A stretch of 64,000 nucleotides of DNA from positions 1 to 64,000 of the forward strand of contig CBFHOG010000006.1 in assembly GCA_965657545.1 (NCBI GenBank), written 5' to 3'. The notes below the pieces were generated by a model. The model made no database searches, was not told the origin of the DNA, and was given only the letters and a program-made list of their open reading frames with translations. Positions 23,702-33,044 of this stretch are shown here, one piece after another; positions within the stretch are counted from its first letter, which is position 1, and each line of letters starts with the position of its first letter. This DNA comes from UBA7446 sp965657545 (GTDB lineage Bacteria > Bacteroidota > Bacteroidia > Flavobacteriales > Flavobacteriaceae). A program made the position numbers and the translations under genes.

Positions 23702-24824
23702 CGTCTTCTTCGTTTTCGTTGTCTTCATCTCTTTCTTCGGTGCGGTTCCAGACTTTCACCTCATCTTCTTCAGCAATACCTTCAAGGATTTCTACATTCA
23801 CGCCATCTGAAATCCCGAGTTTTACATCACGGCGTTCAAATTTCTGATCGCCTTTCATAACCTCTACATAAGGATCTTGTGTTTTTCGGTCAAACTGAAT
23901 AAGCGCTTCGCGCAGTGCCAAAACATCTTCTTTTCTGTCTAGTACAATAGATGCATTTGCACTATAACCCGCACGCACAAAAATACTGTCGTTTAACACC
24001 AAATCGGCTTCAATTTTAAATTGCACAGCACCTTGCTCCTCAGTTCCTTTAGGGGCGATAAATTGTAGTGAAGCGTCTAATTCTTGGTCCTCAATAGCAC
24101 CTAAACTAACCTTAAGCGGCGTGCCCACTTGCAACGATGCCACCTCGGCTTCATCTACTTTCCCTTCAAAAATCATTTTGCCTAAATCTGCAATAGCCGC
24201 AATGGTTGTTCCGGCATTAAAACTGTTGGATTCAATAACTTGATCACCTTCCTTAACGGGGATTTCCAAAACAGTTCCAGAAACTGTAGCTCGGATATCC
24301 GTATTGGCAGCACTCGACCCACCAATAGAACCTTCCTTAATAATTTGAAGATCACTTTCTGCGTTTAATACATCTTGTTTTGCTTGATTAAATAACAGCT
24401 CGTTGGCGATATAATCGGCATTGGAAATAATGCCTTTTTCATAAAGTATTTTATTTCGATCAAAATCTTTTTTACGTGTAGCAAAGGTGATTTGCGCGTT
24501 TTTCACACGTCCTTTAGCTGCATTTAGGTTTTGCTCGTTTGGCACTACCTTGATACGCGCGATAAGATCGCCTGAGACTACTTGGTCGCCTTCTTCAACA
24601 AAAATACGGTCAATGATTCCTCCGATTTGTGGTTTTACTTCCACTTCGTCCTCAGGAACAACTTTCCCCGTTACCACCGTTTCCTTTTCAATATTTGTAG
24701 TAAATAATTTCTCGGTTTTATAGGTAATAGCGGATTTACTATTTGTTTTGGCAAAATATGCTGCCGAAAACAGCACGCCAAAAACTAGGAGTGTAATAAA
24801 AATATATTTGGTGACTTTTTTCAT
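23694..24824 (-). CDS. HlyD/MacA-like periplasmic adaptor
   Basis: 376 residues. One N-terminal membrane anchor (about 6-24), a lipoyl-like half (VKPQIGGIIDRIFVEEGDQVVSGDLIARI), a coiled-coil hairpin (about 95-165) and the returning lipoyl half (VSGTVLEIPVKEGDQV), then beta-barrel and membrane-proximal domains. The C-terminus is an acidic tail (EERDEDNENEEDD) that is unusual and overlaps the start of the tolC-like gene. It bridges the inner-membrane ABC permeases and the TolC-like channel. Confidence 0.92.
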   Translation of the reverse strand: MKKVTKYIFITLLVFGVLFSAAYFAKTNSKSAITYKTEKLFTTNIEKETVVTGKVVPEDEVEVKPQIGGIIDRIFVEEGDQVVSGDLIARIKVVPNEQNLNAAKGRVKNAQITFATRKKDFDRNKILYEKGIISNADYIANELLFNQAKQDVLNAESDLQIIKEGSIGGSSAANTDIRATVSGTVLEIPVKEGDQVIESNSFNAGTTIAAIADLGKMIFEGKVDEAEVASLQVGTPLKVSLGAIEDQELDASLQFIAPKGTEEQGAVQFKIEADLVLNDSIFVRAGYSANASIVLDRKEDVLALREALIQFDRKTQDPYVEVMKGDQKFERRDVKLGISDGVNVEILEGIAEEDEVKVWNRTEERDEDNENEEDDA

Positions 24825-24842
24825 TTGTATGGGTTTTCGTTA

Positions 24843-26111
24843 TTATTCTTCTCTTAATGCGTCTATGGGTTTGATACTTACTGCGCGTTGTGCAGGAATA
24901 AGTCCGATTAGTGTGCCTAATCCAACCATAAGTCCTAATGCGCCTAAAATAAATTTGATGGGTACTGTTGGATTGGCGTATGGAAAACTGGTATTATCAG
25001 CCGTCATTACATTAATGATAGCCAAAACAAAAGCGCCCAAAATAATCCCCAAAATTCCTGCGATAAGTGTCAAGAACACAGATTCAATAATAATTTGCAT
25101 TCTTACTTCTCTGGGTGTAGCACCCAATGCGCGGCGAATACCCAACTCCTTGGTGCGTTCGCGTACCGAAATCAATAGAATATTTCCAATACCAATAACG
25201 CCTGCAATAATGGTGGCAATTCCCACTACAAGCGACAAGATGTTCATCCCGCTAGAAAAGCCTTTTACTCGATTAAAAACTTCTCCCAAATTGAAGCTTC
25301 CAAAGGCACGTTCATCATCTGGATGCACACGGTGTTTTACCTTTAGTGCGGCTTTAATATCCTCCTCAATAGCCACCACATCGGCGTCGTCATAGGCTGC
25401 CATGGCAAACCAATCTACATTATCGCCTGTGTTGTATAATTTTTTAAAGGTGGTAAAAGGGATAAAAATATCACTGTCGTTTTCAAATCCTCCACCACCA
25501 GAAAATTTATGTACGCCTATCACTTGAAAATACATATTATCAATCTGAATGTAATTCCCAATGGGGTTTTCATCCTTTTCAAAAAGTTCAGTTTGAGTGC
25601 GCTCGCCAATCACGCATACTTTTCGTTGGTTGTCAATATCGGCTTGGTTGATAAAGCGTCCACCGTCAAAAATATCTTTTGAGGCAATTTTCACCAAAAT
25701 GGGGAAATCGCCATACACCGCATAGGCTCCACTTTTTCCGTCACGTTTTACAGAAGATCCGTTTCCACCAAAAACACCTCGTGCAATTCTAGGTGCCACA
25801 TATTGAAGTTGAGGCACACGCTGCATCAAATAGCTTTGGTCGTCTAATTTAAGTTGCATGTTTCGCCCCGTTCGAAATCCATCATAGGGCATACTGGTGC
25901 TTTGCGCCCAAACAAAAAGGGAATTAATAGCAACTTGTTCAAACTGTCGTTCAAATCCGTTGTCTAATCCTTTTGAAGCACCCGAAAGGGTGATATAAAT
26001 AAAAATTCCCCACAACACACCGATTACGGTAATCAATGTGCGCAATTTGTTTTTTTGGATAGATCCAAAAATTTCTTGCCAAGTATCTCTATCGAAAAGC
26101 GTTCTAAACAT
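24843..26111 (-). CDS. ABC transporter permease, MacB/FtsX-type (copy 2)
   Basis: 422 residues. One N-terminal membrane helix (NKLRTLITVIGVLWGIFIYITLSG), a large MacB-type periplasmic domain (about 50-275) and three C-terminal helices with the FtsX motif (ELGIRRALGATPREV) and RAVSIKPIDALREE end. Mechanotransmission-type exporters of this kind push substrates from the periplasm through TolC. It overlaps its paralogous neighbour by one base (ATG/TAA), suggesting the two permeases form a heterodimer. Confidence 0.92.
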   Translation of the reverse strand: MFRTLFDRDTWQEIFGSIQKNKLRTLITVIGVLWGIFIYITLSGASKGLDNGFERQFEQVAINSLFVWAQSTSMPYDGFRTGRNMQLKLDDQSYLMQRVPQLQYVAPRIARGVFGGNGSSVKRDGKSGAYAVYGDFPILVKIASKDIFDGGRFINQADIDNQRKVCVIGERTQTELFEKDENPIGNYIQIDNMYFQVIGVHKFSGGGGFENDSDIFIPFTTFKKLYNTGDNVDWFAMAAYDDADVVAIEEDIKAALKVKHRVHPDDERAFGSFNLGEVFNRVKGFSSGMNILSLVVGIATIIAGVIGIGNILLISVRERTKELGIRRALGATPREVRMQIIIESVFLTLIAGILGIILGAFVLAIINVMTADNTSFPYANPTVPIKFILGALGLMVGLGTLIGLIPAQRAVSIKPIDALREE

Positions 26112-27340
26112 TATTCGTCTCTTAAGGCAATTATGGGTTTAATTTTAGCAGCACGACGAGCAGGAATATAGCCTGCTATTGCGCCAAAAAGAATTAAAGT
26201 AACTGTTGCAGCAACAGCAGTACTTGTGTTGATATATGGGTTGATGATAAAATATTCTTCAAGCGAATCGCCAATGAGCGCTAACGTACCCACTCCGGAA
26301 AACAAACCTACATATCCCGCAATGGTGGTAATAAAAACGGATTCATGTAAAATCATACCTATTACCGAATTGGGCGTTGCACCAATAGCTTTTCGAATGC
26401 CCAACTCTTTGGTGCGTTCTTTTACCACAAAAACCATAATATTGGAAATACCAATAATACCTGCCAATAGCGTTCCCAGTCCAACAAAAGTTACAATAAG
26501 TTGTAGCACGCTGGCAAATTGTTGGGACTCTTTAAGATCTGCAGCAACATTGCGTACATAAATACCGCTACGGTCATTAGGTGCGATGTTGTGCTTTTTA
26601 CGCATAAAATTGTTTAGTTTCTTTTCCAATGACAACGCTCCTGCATACCCAAGTTCTGGACGAAATGCTACAATGATTTGATCTACGCGGTCGTTGCTTT
26701 TTTCAAGGCGTTGACGTGTGGTATATGGAATATAAATAAGACGTTCCTCATTGTCGCCACCTTCATCAGTAAACACCCCTACTACTTTAAACGAAACCCC
26801 TCCTACATCAATCTGCTCTCCAATAGCGGACTTGTTTCCAAATAAATCTTTTTCAACCAATCTGCCAATACAAGCAAACTTGGTTTTGTTTTTTACATCT
26901 GCTTCGTTGATATAACGCCCGTTTGAAATGATTGTTTTTTCGGCATATTGATGCCCTGGTGCAATTCCTCTAACCGTGTAGTTATTACTTTCCTTGCCTC
27001 TTTTAACAAGGGCCCCTCTACTTATACGAGGTGTGATGTAGTCAATAAAAAAGGGAAAGTTTTGTTGTATATCAACCAAATCATCATTTCTAAAAATGAT
27101 ACGGCGTTTTGCTTTAAAGCCTCGATAAGGTTTCTCTGTCTGACCTGGGTATAACCAAACTGTATTGGTTGAATCGTCTAAGAAAAATTCTTCAAATGAG
27201 TTTTTAAGTCCATTGCCAAAACCATAAAGCAATACAAAAATGAAAATACCCATAGCCACGGTAAAACCCGAAAGGATTGTACGCAACTTATTCTTGCGCA
27301 GGGTATAAAACATTTCTTGCCAACGGTCTCTATTCCACAT
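26111..27340 (-). CDS. ABC transporter permease, MacB/FtsX-type (copy 1)
   Basis: 409 residues from the ATG at 27340 (MWNRDRWQEMFYTLRKNK), chosen because it matches the start of its paralog and leaves only an 11-base overlap with the ATPase gene. Same layout as copy 2: N-terminal helix, MacB periplasmic domain, three C-terminal helices with ELGIRKAIGATPNSV and RRAAKIKPIIALRDE. The two copies are clearly paralogous but diverged in the periplasmic domain, consistent with a heterodimeric exporter. Confidence 0.92.
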   Translation of the reverse strand: MWNRDRWQEMFYTLRKNKLRTILSGFTVAMGIFIFVLLYGFGNGLKNSFEEFFLDDSTNTVWLYPGQTEKPYRGFKAKRRIIFRNDDLVDIQQNFPFFIDYITPRISRGALVKRGKESNNYTVRGIAPGHQYAEKTIISNGRYINEADVKNKTKFACIGRLVEKDLFGNKSAIGEQIDVGGVSFKVVGVFTDEGGDNEERLIYIPYTTRQRLEKSNDRVDQIIVAFRPELGYAGALSLEKKLNNFMRKKHNIAPNDRSGIYVRNVAADLKESQQFASVLQLIVTFVGLGTLLAGIIGISNIMVFVVKERTKELGIRKAIGATPNSVIGMILHESVFITTIAGYVGLFSGVGTLALIGDSLEEYFIINPYINTSTAVAATVTLILFGAIAGYIPARRAAKIKPIIALRDE

Positions 27341-28034
27341 ACGAGCTGGCTCTAACTTGTTTGACTTTTTTATCTTCCACAATTACACCATCTTTCAAAT
27401 GCACAATACGCTTGCACATATTGGCAATGTCTTCTTCGTGGGTTACAATGAGTAAGGTAATTCCTGCATCGTTGATGGTTTGCAATACATCCATAAGCTC
27501 GTAAGAGGTCTTTGAGTCTAAAGCCCCTGTTGGCTCATCTGCAAGAAGTACTTTTGGTTCTGAAACCAATGCACGTGCAATAGCCACACGTTGTTTTTGT
27601 CCACCTGAAAGTTCGTTGGGGTGGTGGGTTGCCCAAGGCCCTAATCCTACCTGTTCTAAAAACTTTTGCGCACGTTCTTGACGTTCTTTTCGCGCTACTT
27701 TTTGATAGTATAATGGCAACATTACATTTTCTAGCGCTGTCTTATAAGAAATAAGATTAAACGACTGAAATACAAAACCTAAAAACTTATTGCGATAAAT
27801 GGCGGCTTTGGTTTCATCGAGATCTTTAATAAGGTTTTTATCTAGTGTATAGGTGCCAGAATCCGCATTATCTAACATGCCCAAAATATTGAGTAAGGTT
27901 GATTTTCCAGAGCCTGAAGATCCCATAATAGCAACCATCTCACCCGCTGCCACATCGAAATTTATTCCCTTAAGTACATGAAGTGTGTTTTGTCCTGTAG
28001 CATAGGACTTGTGTAATTCATTAATTTCTATCAT
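27330..28034 (-). CDS. ABC transporter ATP-binding protein, MacB/LolD-type
   Basis: 234 residues with all nucleotide-binding motifs: Walker A GSSGSGKST (about 38-46), Q-loop FVFQSFNL, signature LSGGQKQR, Walker B VLLADEPTGALD and H-loop VTHEE. It belongs to the LolD/MacB-type ATPase group that powers lipoprotein release or MacAB-type export. It is the first gene of a five-gene operon (ATPase, two permeases, adaptor, outer-membrane channel). Its tail has a Lys-rich stretch (KKVKQVRASSYVE). Confidence 0.95.
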   Translation of the reverse strand: MIEINELHKSYATGQNTLHVLKGINFDVAAGEMVAIMGSSGSGKSTLLNILGMLDNADSGTYTLDKNLIKDLDETKAAIYRNKFLGFVFQSFNLISYKTALENVMLPLYYQKVARKERQERAQKFLEQVGLGPWATHHPNELSGGQKQRVAIARALVSEPKVLLADEPTGALDSKTSYELMDVLQTINDAGITLLIVTHEEDIANMCKRIVHLKDGVIVEDKKVKQVRASSYVE

Positions 28035-28105
28035 AGGGCAACTTTTAGGTTGTCTTGGAGGTTAAAATTGTATAACGAGCAATCAATATATATGTTACAA
28101 AATTT

Positions 28106-28300
28106 TTATTTGTAAAACTGACGGTAAACGGCATAACCTACAACCCCAACAAGAATGTAAGGAACCACCATCAAATAGACAATACCATCGTTAAGGCTTT
28201 TGGCTGTTTCGGCATCAGCGCCCGTTTCTAAAACCGCACGGCACATGGCGCATTGCAATCCCAAAATTTTGTGAAATAAAAATGTTAGTTCAGCAATCAT
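28106..28300 (-). CDS. Small membrane protein of the cytochrome oxidase assembly cluster
   Basis: 64 residues from the ATG at 28300, one base before the end of the DUF420 gene; a longer in-frame start would overlap it. A CAMC (CxxC) motif in the N-terminal part is followed by one strong membrane helix (IVYLMVVPYILVGVVGYAVY). I do not recognise a named family. Its place directly after SCO and DUF420 genes suggests a role in oxidase assembly or copper handling; the paired cysteines fit but do not prove this. Confidence 0.6.
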   Translation of the reverse strand: MIAELTFLFHKILGLQCAMCRAVLETGADAETAKSLNDGIVYLMVVPYILVGVVGYAVYRQFYK

Positions 28301-28301
28301 T

Positions 28302-28826
28302 TTATCCGTAGTAAGGTGCAATCATAAAATAAACAACCACTCCTGTGACAGCCACGTAAAGCCAAATGGGAAACGTAATTTTTGACAAGCGTGTATGGGC
28401 TTTAAAATGGCCTAATACAGCGTGTTTATATGTAAATAACACCAACGGTATTAATGCCACAGAAAGAAAAATATGTGTTATCAAAATAAAGAAATACACA
28501 TACCTAATCATTCCCTCTCCTCCATAAGGAGTAGAATCTGAAGTGATGTGATAGGCAATGTACATCAACAAAAAAAGTAAGGATAAAAAGATGTTGATTT
28601 TCATCAATCTTTCATGATTTTTGCGATTGCCCCGCTTAATTTGTGCAACAGCAAGCACCAATAAAACAGCTGTAATTCCATTTATAGTGGCATAAATGGG
28701 TGGAAGCATTTTTAGCGGAGCAACGTTTGGAATTCGGACGTTAAATAATGCTGCAACCACAATAGGAATAACAATGGAGACAGCAATAATAATAGCGTTG
28801 TAACGGCGTAAGGATTTATTATTCAT
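28302..28826 (-). CDS. DUF420 family membrane protein
   Basis: 174 residues with five predicted membrane helices and the DUF420 pattern: ATINGITAVLLVLAVAQIKRGNRKNHERLMKIN near the middle and conserved histidines in YIAYHITSD and KAHTRLSKITFPIW. DUF420 proteins occur beside cytochrome oxidase and SCO genes and are thought to help oxidase assembly. It overlaps the SCO gene by 8 bases. Confidence 0.9.
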   Translation of the reverse strand: MNNKSLRRYNAIIIAVSIVIPIVVAALFNVRIPNVAPLKMLPPIYATINGITAVLLVLAVAQIKRGNRKNHERLMKINIFLSLLFLLMYIAYHITSDSTPYGGEGMIRYVYFFILITHIFLSVALIPLVLFTYKHAVLGHFKAHTRLSKITFPIWLYVAVTGVVVYFMIAPYYG

Positions 28827-29517
28827 TTTCTAGCAGTTTTTGAACATCTTCGAGAAGCATATCTGTACCCTGTACGTCTAATTCAGACTCAGGGATACCT
28901 AAATAATATACAATTGGATTACCAAATCGATCGGTTCTTGAACGAAGGTAACCATTTTGATCCACTAAGGCAAAATAGCCCTGATGTTCAAAACCACCTG
29001 CAACTTTAGGATTAATGCCTGCAAAGATGTTAAACCCTGTATTTGCAAGTTCGTAAATAGTTGAGGCATCTCCGGTAAGAAAATGCCAGTTTTGGCTAAA
29101 TACACCCATATTTTCGGCGTAGCGCTTAAGTTGCTCAGGCGTGTCTTTTTCAGGATCAATCGTAAATGAAGCAATACCAAAATCGTCTCGAGTTCCAAAC
29201 GCTTCTTCAAGGCGTTTCATATTGGCATTCATTATAGGGCAAATGGTTGGGCATGTGGTAAAGAAAAACTCGATCACATATACTTTACCCAAATAGTCTT
29301 CGTTGGAAATGAAGCGTCCATCTTGATTGGTAAAAACAAAATCAGGAACGCGTTTTTTTTCACCATTGAGTTCTATAAATGAAAGCGGCAATGGCGCGCT
29401 CAAGCGATTGCTATCTACAAAGCTGGCTTGCTGAAAACGCTCTATTATACGCGGAATGAAAATGATGCCAAAAACCAAGACAATAAAGGCTACAGCAATG
29501 TAGGAATAGCGTCGCAT
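28819..29517 (-). CDS. SCO1/SenC-family copper-binding assembly protein
   Basis: 232 residues. N-terminal membrane anchor (about 5-24), then the thioredoxin-like SCO domain. The copper-binding CPTICP motif is present in FFFTTCPTICPIMN, and the third ligand histidine lies in GGFEHQGYFALVDQNG. It delivers copper to the CuA site of cytochrome oxidase subunit II (coxB at 49003-50076). It is followed by DUF420 and a small membrane protein. Confidence 0.95.
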   Translation of the reverse strand: MRRYSYIAVAFIVLVFGIIFIPRIIERFQQASFVDSNRLSAPLPLSFIELNGEKKRVPDFVFTNQDGRFISNEDYLGKVYVIEFFFTTCPTICPIMNANMKRLEEAFGTRDDFGIASFTIDPEKDTPEQLKRYAENMGVFSQNWHFLTGDASTIYELANTGFNIFAGINPKVAGGFEHQGYFALVDQNGYLRSRTDRFGNPIVYYLGIPESELDVQGTDMLLEDVQKLLENE

Positions 29518-29519
29518 AG

Positions 29520-30143
29520 TTATGGATTACGACCTTGATTATACTTTTTTAAAGCCAAGCGATATTCCGCCAGAATCACCTTAACATCATCTACCATATT
29601 ATTGTTTATATCAGCAACAGAGCGTGCATCATAGCCAAAAAAATCATCGTCATCTCTACCGCGAAGATTAACATCTCTGTCAATAATAAACACAAAGGGA
29701 TTTGATAAATTGCTATCGAGCGATAAGGGCAAATTCAAACTTTTAAAAACAGCTTGAAGGTTGTCGGGAGGTAAAAAAATGAAATTCCACCTCGACATAT
29801 CGGTGCCTGTAGTGCCCTCAAGTTCTTGTTTAAGATTTTCCGCTTGTACTTCTGCTCCCTCTGGCAAAGCGATAAGAAATTGAAAATCGGTAAACTTATA
29901 AAACCGTTTATATATTTTTTGATTGAGGTTTAGTGCCAATGCTTTTTTGTCTTGTAAGACATTGCCAAAAAAACCAAGAACGGTTATACGGTCTTTAAAT
30001 TGCGCATCGCTGTAAGCACTTATTTCCTGGACATTTTTTGTGAGTACAGGAAGTTTTGCAAAGCGATTTACTCCAGAAGCAAAAAATAAATACACCACTA
30101 GCGGGAAAATAAAAAGTATGGCTAGAACGATGTATTTTTTCAT
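29520..30143 (-). CDS. Membrane-anchored SCO/thioredoxin-like protein without active cysteines
   Basis: 207 residues from the ATG at 30143 (MKKYIVLAILF). One N-terminal membrane helix, then a domain that follows the SCO/thioredoxin pattern: a hydrophobic strand ITVLGFFG where CxxxC would be, and FVFIIDRDVNLRGRDDD in place of the final strand and turn. No cysteines at the copper site, so it cannot bind copper like SCO. It lies 2 bases upstream of the true SCO gene. A non-catalytic partner role is an inference. Confidence 0.65.
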   Translation of the reverse strand: MKKYIVLAILFIFPLVVYLFFASGVNRFAKLPVLTKNVQEISAYSDAQFKDRITVLGFFGNVLQDKKALALNLNQKIYKRFYKFTDFQFLIALPEGAEVQAENLKQELEGTTGTDMSRWNFIFLPPDNLQAVFKSLNLPLSLDSNLSNPFVFIIDRDVNLRGRDDDDFFGYDARSVADINNNMVDDVKVILAEYRLALKKYNQGRNP

Positions 30144-30150
30144 AACCAAA

Positions 30151-30525
30151 TTAAAAATTCCAACTTAAGAAACCGTCAAACATTACATTATAGATGTAAT
30201 CAGCTTCAACAAGCAAAATAAAAATAAGGTAAGGAATAAGGATTAAAAGCGGCAACACTATAGATGAAGTAAAGCTGCGTTTTTCGTCCCGCAAGTGCAT
30301 AAAATCCCAAGCAATATAATAGGCCTTGACAATCGTTAGAATAATAAAAATCCAGTTTAGCCCTTTCATCCCAAACACGGGGGTAAGTAAAAAAGCAGGT
30401 TTGATAATTCCAAATGCTACTTCAATTGCGGTAACTATAGATAGAAAAATAAGTACACCCCAAATTTTTTGAACATTGGATTTGAAAGTAAGAAGTCCTC
30501 GAAAAATAGAAAGTTTATGTGCCAT
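30151..30525 (-). CDS. Cytochrome c oxidase subunit IV family protein
   Basis: 124 residues from the ATG at 30525 (MAHKLSIFRG); the longer frame would overlap the subunit III gene. Three membrane helices, with the motif LTIVKAYYIAWDFMHLRDEKRSF that is typical of caa3/cox IV (CtaF/CyoD-like) proteins. It supports assembly and stability of the oxidase. It directly follows the subunit III gene on the minus strand. Confidence 0.85.
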   Translation of the reverse strand: MAHKLSIFRGLLTFKSNVQKIWGVLIFLSIVTAIEVAFGIIKPAFLLTPVFGMKGLNWIFIILTIVKAYYIAWDFMHLRDEKRSFTSSIVLPLLILIPYLIFILLVEADYIYNVMFDGFLSWNF

Positions 30526-30526
30526 G

Positions 30527-31507
30527 TTATACAAGATAAAAGAAGGTGAATACAAATACCCAAACAAGATCTACAAAGTGCCAATAGAGCCCCACTTTTT
30601 CGACCATTTCATAATGTCCCCTACGTTCATAGGTGCCTAACAATACGTTAAAAAAGATAATTCCGTTAATGACAACACCCGAAAATACGTGGAATCCGTG
30701 GAAACCTGTGATAAAGAAAAAGAAATCCGCAAATAAACGATTTCCGTACTCATTTCTAATAAGATTAGCGCCTTCCACCACATGGACTGCTTGCGCAAGT
30801 TTGGCTTCGGAAGCTGCGCGATCTAGGACAATTTTATGCCCTGTCTCGGCCTCAATCATTTCTGTTTTTATACGTAAATCAGGGTTTGCCAAGAAGCCTT
30901 TCTGCACCTCAGCTACTGTATATGTAGGAAGTGTGGCTTCGTCAACATACCAAATTCCGTTATCAGCAGCATGCTGTGCACGGTCTGAAGCTTGCGAACT
31001 AGCAAAAGAAGAAAGTGCAATACGGTCTCCAGAGTCAGCAGATACGAATTGTAAAATTTGTCCACCGCGTGTTTCCACTGCCCCATATTCGCCTTTGATA
31101 AAATTTTTCCACTCCCAAGCTTGCGAGCCTACAAATACTGCTCCACCAATAATGGTGAGCAACATATACACGGCAACTTTATTTTTTTGCATTTTATGTC
31201 CTGCATCTACTGCCAGTACCATAGTAACCGACGAGAAAATAAGGATAAACGTCATCAATGCCACATAGTACATCGGCGCATCAATGCCATGTAAAAAGGG
31301 AAAGTGATAAAATACCTCATCAGCAATAGGCCAAGAATCAATATTTTTAAAACGAGAAAAGCCATAGGCGACTAAAAAACCAGAAAAGGTAAGTGCATCA
31401 GATACAATGAAAAACCACATCATCATTTTACCGTAAGATGCATTGAGTGGTTTGTTGCCTCCGCCCCAAACGTTTTGGTTTTCAGTTAGGTTGGTTGTTG
31501 CTTCCAT
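30527..31507 (-). CDS. Cytochrome c oxidase subunit III with a long loop insert
   Basis: 326 residues. Seven-helix-type subunit III with the expected motifs (MMMWFFIVSDALTFSGF, HGFHVFSGV and YWHFVDLVWVFVFTFFYLV). Between helices, about residues 130-245, there is a charged, Ala-rich insert of about 110 residues without membrane segments, likely in the periplasm. Subunit III supports proton uptake and stability of the oxidase. A second, short subunit III gene lies immediately upstream. The insert is larger than in most aa3 enzymes. Confidence 0.9.
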   Translation of the reverse strand: MEATTNLTENQNVWGGGNKPLNASYGKMMMWFFIVSDALTFSGFLVAYGFSRFKNIDSWPIADEVFYHFPFLHGIDAPMYYVALMTFILIFSSVTMVLAVDAGHKMQKNKVAVYMLLTIIGGAVFVGSQAWEWKNFIKGEYGAVETRGGQILQFVSADSGDRIALSSFASSQASDRAQHAADNGIWYVDEATLPTYTVAEVQKGFLANPDLRIKTEMIEAETGHKIVLDRAASEAKLAQAVHVVEGANLIRNEYGNRLFADFFFFITGFHGFHVFSGVVINGIIFFNVLLGTYERRGHYEMVEKVGLYWHFVDLVWVFVFTFFYLV

Positions 31508-31551
31508 GATTGGATATTGGTTAAATCGAATACAAAATTACGTATTAAACT

Positions 31552-32127
31552 TTATCTTAAAAAGAATAAGAACACAAATAAATAGAGCCATAAAAAGCCC
31601 AGAAAATGCCAAAAGGTGTGAGCCAGTGTAAAACCTAAGGGTTTACGCTGATAAACGCCCTTTAAATGCTGTATAAATACCACCAAAAGCACTACAATTC
31701 CCCCAATAAGGTGTGCAAAATGCGTGATGACAAGTACATATAAAAACGATGTAGTTACAGTGCTTTCGGCACCTGTAAAATAGTATCCTTGCGCAACAAT
31801 ACTGTTAAAACCTACCCACTGACTAATGGAAAATACTATGGCCAATACAAAGGTGGCAAGCGTGTAAACGGATACTCCTTTGGCGTTGTTGGCCTTTAAC
31901 ATTTTAAACGCCATCCAAAACGTGATACTACTCACCAAAATAATTAATGTGCTAAAATGAAATGCCGCTGGGAGGGAAAAATCTGTTAGCCAATCTGGAC
32001 GTGCTTTACTTACCACATAAGCACTTGTTAGCCCTGCGAACATCATGGTCATACTGATCATCGCAAACCAAAGCATCATTCTTTTGGCTTTTGCCTGAGG
32101 CGTTAAAAGGGAAGGGTGAAAACTCAT
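31552..32127 (-). CDS. Cytochrome c oxidase subunit III, short form
   Basis: 191 residues with five membrane helices and the subunit III motifs KRMMLWFAMISMTMMFAGL near the N-terminus and AHTFWHFLGFLWLYLF at the end. Lacks the long insert of its neighbour. Two subunit III-like genes in tandem are common in Bacteroidetes caa3/aa3 clusters. It lies directly after heme O synthase with no gap. Confidence 0.9.
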   Translation of the reverse strand: MSFHPSLLTPQAKAKRMMLWFAMISMTMMFAGLTSAYVVSKARPDWLTDFSLPAAFHFSTLIILVSSITFWMAFKMLKANNAKGVSVYTLATFVLAIVFSISQWVGFNSIVAQGYYFTGAESTVTTSFLYVLVITHFAHLIGGIVVLLVVFIQHLKGVYQRKPLGFTLAHTFWHFLGFLWLYLFVFLFFLR

Positions 32128-33021
32128 TTATATAAATTTATCTAATACGTAAATCCACTGTATTGCAGTAATATACACAATACTTACAATCATTAATTTT
32201 TTTGCATTGGCTTCAGAATGGCTTCGATATAAGCGCAAGCCAGCCCACAAAAGGATCAATCCAACTGCACCAATTGCAACTGCTGCTGCAACAGAAAGTT
32301 GTAAAGCGCCCGTAAAACCAAAGACAGGAACTATGGAAATTAAAATTGTCCAAAGGGTGTAAAAAATAATTTGTAGCGCAGTAGCATTGCCTGGTTTACC
32401 GGTAGGTAACATATTAATTCCTGCTTTTTGATAATCGTTGTGCATCATCCAACCAATGGCCCAAAAATGGGGGAACTGCCAAAAAAACTGTATCATAAAC
32501 AAAATACCCGACTCTAAGCCAAAACTCCCCGTGGCAGAAACCCAGCCTAACATAAAAGGAATGGCTCCTGGAATAGCCCCAACAAAGACCGAAAGTGGTG
32601 TTACGGTTTTGAGTGGTGTGTAAGCACAGGTATAAAGAAAAACGGAAATGGCACCAAACATGGCGGTTTTGGGATTGAGTGAATACAACAAGGCAAGGCC
32701 AAAAATGAGTAACGTTAGTGCAATACCAAATGCCACTTGAACCGACATTCTTCCAGCAGGAATGGGGCGGTTTTGCGTGCGAAGCATTTTGGCATCAATT
32801 TCTTTTTCTATGATTTGATTAAACGCGTTTGAGGCGCCTGCCAAGCCATAACCTCCTGCAGAAAGCAGTAAAATATGCCACATACTTGGCGACGGAACTG
32901 CCAACAAGTAGCCTGCCAACGAAGAAAATACCACACTTAGCGTTAGCCGTGCTTTGGTAAGCAACAGCACATCTGAGATGAGAAGCGAAAGCGTAGGCGA
33001 TTTATGGGTGTCTGCAAGCAT
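32128..33021 (-). CDS. ctaB: Protoheme IX farnesyltransferase (heme O synthase)
   Basis: 297 residues with about nine membrane helices of the UbiA prenyltransferase fold. The first Asp-rich/Asn motif (SNAFNQIIEKEIDAKMLRTQNRP) and YTPLKTVTP are visible. It adds the farnesyl chain to heme B to make heme O for the oxidase. First gene of the oxidase assembly operon, with a well-formed promoter just upstream. Confidence 0.95.
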   Translation of the reverse strand: MLADTHKSPTLSLLISDVLLLTKARLTLSVVFSSLAGYLLAVPSPSMWHILLLSAGGYGLAGASNAFNQIIEKEIDAKMLRTQNRPIPAGRMSVQVAFGIALTLLIFGLALLYSLNPKTAMFGAISVFLYTCAYTPLKTVTPLSVFVGAIPGAIPFMLGWVSATGSFGLESGILFMIQFFWQFPHFWAIGWMMHNDYQKAGINMLPTGKPGNATALQIIFYTLWTILISIVPVFGFTGALQLSVAAAVAIGAVGLILLWAGLRLYRSHSEANAKKLMIVSIVYITAIQWIYVLDKFI

Positions 33022-33044
33022 AATAAACTTGTGCGTTTAGTATG

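Noticed and set aside
30633..31268. 211-codon open frame opposite the subunit III gene
   Set aside because: Antisense to the real gene; composition (Ser/Thr/Pro-rich) is typical of a shadow frame.
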